From: Coprinus comatus | Taxonomy: Eukaryota; Basidiomycota; Agaricomycetes; Agaricales; Agaricaceae | Assembly: GCA_034638255.1 (NCBI GenBank) | Contig: JAWPGT010000014.1 | Coordinates: 1 to 64,000, forward strand | Reading direction: 5' to 3' | DNA length: 64,000 nt | Shown here: in pieces, positions 62,118-64,000 of the stretch | How positions within the stretch are numbered: position 1 is the stretch's first letter | How the letters are laid out: each line of letters begins with the position of its first letter | Made by a program: the position numbers and the translations under genes | Notes under the pieces: generated by a model | Database searches by the model: none | Told to the model about the DNA's origin: nothing | What the model saw: the letters and a program-made list of their open reading frames with translations, nothing else

Positions 62118-63616
62118 TTACTTCTTTCGCTGTTTTCCTCGGTTATTTTTGATTCCTAATGCTATTCGTTCTTAATGTTTTCTCTCTTCATGTGATCTAT
62201 TCGCGATGCCCGAAGTCGCGTAGGCCCAATGCGTCATTTTTAATTCAGGACTACGGACTCGAACGATTTTAATAAGCAGGTACCTACACCATTGATAATG
62301 TTGAGGTTTCACATTCCTTGACAGGACCATGCTGCCTGATGCATTGATCAATGTCGATGCCAACTGACCTATTGGTATAGGTCTTATTTCGCAGCATTCG
62401 TATCAATATCTATTGTTACTTATCAGCCTCCGTGTCAAGATACTTGGACAGAGCACGACATCAAATGAGTTGCTCCGCGGAATTGGAAGTTGGGAAGTTG
62501 AGATAGATGAGATTAATCTTACATTGTAGTACTTATCTCTTTCTCTCCCTGGTAAGTATATCTGACTTCTTCAAGCTAGGTATGTGCTAGTGGTCTTTTT
62601 CTGTGATGAAGATATTATGGCCAAGTAAAGCAGCTCTATATTGAGGATGACTACTACTGTTTTGGATTATCTTAATCTGACCCCTACAAATAGTACCCAC
62701 TTTCCAAAACAATAGACATTTTCAGTGGCAAAACTCCTTGGATCGTAATTAGGTCCGAGTCACAGCTTGGAGCCTGCCGAAGCCCGAAGACGGGCCGAAG
62801 TACATCAACTCTCCATTTCAGAATGCTACTACTTGAAGACTTAACTTCAGGCCTCAGATGTCCTTTTATCAATCTATAGTTATACACTACCAACAGCCGC
62901 GGAGACTCCTATCACAGATCCTGGGATAAATCTTCTTATAATGACTTAAGGAGACATTCATTAAGAAGGATATGGATTTCATATCTCAAGGCTCAGACAA
63001 AGTTCAATGCCATTTTGCTTATCTATCATCTGGTGCCCTTTCCATTACACCGTTAAGCGTATGACACAAAACTAACAAGGAATACAAGTATATGCACCCT
63101 CGGCGTTCCCGCTGTTGAAGGAGCTTGTGTCGAGCTGGGTCACTGACTCACAGCTCTTATAGGCCTTTGAAATATGAAGCTTTTGAAGCTTAAGCTTAGA
63201 CGTTAGACCTTGACGTCATCTACCCTCATCCTCGAAGGCCTCTTCAAATGTCACTGTACAGGTTACTCAGTGCTCTAGCACATGCCCAAAGGAGACAATT
63301 TTACCTCAACCTCTTGAAACCTCTAGACTGGTTGCAACATATTGGAACACGTTCTATCCCAAGTACTAAACCGAGAGGCAGCCTCGGAACCAACGAATAT
63401 TAATATTGCATCTTAACTAACTATTTTGATGTATAAAGGCCCGGGTATTTGCTTCTTGGTAAGATTTTACACAGGAAAAAAAAATGAAAATGGCCACACA
63501 TCACACCAGAAACAAACGTACGAGAATTAATTCGACTCTTCAGTAAACTGTGCGGAGAGATAAAGTATGATATAAAGGCATATAATATCTGTCGTTGGTA
63601 ATTATTTTCAACATCG
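62118..63616. other. Spacer between ERG24 copies
   Basis: 1.5 kb without a supported gene. The last 50 bases hold the promoter of copy 2. Confidence 0.5.
63571..63577 (+). promoter_or_regulatory. TATA box of ERG24 copy 2
   Basis: TATAAAG lies 39 bases before the ATG at 63617. Confidence 0.45.
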
Positions 63617-64000
63617 ATGAATCCAAAAACAACTAAATTTGAATTTCTGGGTCCTCCAGGCGCTCTCTTCATCACTCTCACTGTTCCTGTTGTTGCCTAT
63701 GCCCTATACTTTGGATGCTCAGAAGAAACTCAAGGTTGCCCACCGGTTATTGATTTTCAGAAAGCCTTCGGAGCACTAACCAGTCCTGCCTGGTGGGCCA
63801 ACCTTTGGGATACACAAGCAACATTTCTCTACCTTGGCTGGTATACATATTGCGTGCTCTCTTGGGTAATACTCCCTGGAGAGTGGATAGATGGGGCCAC
63901 TCTGCGCGACGGTACCAAGAAGAAATATAAGATAAATGGTTCGACATTTAATTTAGTTCTCGTACAATGAATTATGACATACTCATTTATTCTCCAGCGT
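63617..64000 (+). CDS. erg24: Delta(14)-sterol reductase, ERG24, copy 2 (5' part, cut by window end)
   Basis: Exon 1 is 63617-63938 ([21 protein letters not shown], then DTQATFLYLGWYTYCVLSWVILPGEW). Its intron runs to a CAG acceptor at 63995-63997, and three bases of exon 2 are visible. It differs from copy 1 by many substitutions but has the same first intron position and phase (after KYKIN). The protein appears intact as far as visible. With copy 1 it forms a direct tandem pair, similar in principle to the paired erg24 genes known in aspergilli. The rest lies outside the window. Confidence 0.93.

Overview
The window looks like nuclear DNA of a mushroom-forming basidiomycete (Agaricomycetes). 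Nearly every gene is cut by many 48-70 base GT-AG introns. The gene content fits as well: stand-alone tyrosine-kinase-like kinases, a Fic1-type C2 protein, a Yck-type casein kinase, a C3HC zinc-finger protein (NIPA/Rsm1) and ERG24. I rebuilt exon structures by hand from splice sites, reading-frame continuity and family motifs. Where exon lists are given, the frame closes from ATG to stop.

Layout. 0-3.4 kb: two related kinase genes, the first broken and the second apparently intact. 3.8-7.2 kb (minus): an uncharacterised multi-span membrane protein, abutting the 5' part of a vacuolar Ca2+-ATPase (PMC1) gene that is frameshifted and cut off after its first membrane segment. 7.2-10.8 kb: gene-poor, with one intron-containing tRNA-Arg(CCG). 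10.8-14 kb (minus): trehalose-6-phosphate synthase and ribosomal stalk protein P0. 14.5-17.6 kb (plus): a large helical-repeat protein. 19.2-21.7 kb (minus): a Mup1-type amino-acid permease. 22.3-26.7 kb: a NIPA/Rsm1 zinc-finger gene converging on a DBP6/DDX51 DEAD-box helicase, with 24 bases between stop codons.

26.9-39.3 kb is the most distinctive part. A full ABCC transporter (minus) is divergent from the first of two tandem IucA/IucC-type (NRPS-independent siderophore) synthetase genes (plus). The two synthetases share every intron position and are clearly a tandem duplication. Together with the transporter they form a candidate carboxylate-siderophore locus. 39.6-41.2 kb: a Fic1/Inn1-like cytokinesis protein. 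41.4-42.5 kb (minus): a Frag1/DRAM/Sfk1 membrane protein.

44.9-56.7 kb: a DsbA-like oxidoreductase, an F-box protein divergent from a Yck-type casein kinase I (73 bases between ATGs), a 17-exon PFK-2/FBPase-2 with 9-, 17- and 21-base micro-exons, a small protein probably imported into mitochondria, and an Hst3/Hst4-class sirtuin. 59.3-64 kb: a coiled-coil protein divergent from ERG24 (46 bases between ATGs), and the first exon of a second ERG24 copy running off the window end. No transposon with recognisable coding sequence and no CRISPR array was seen.
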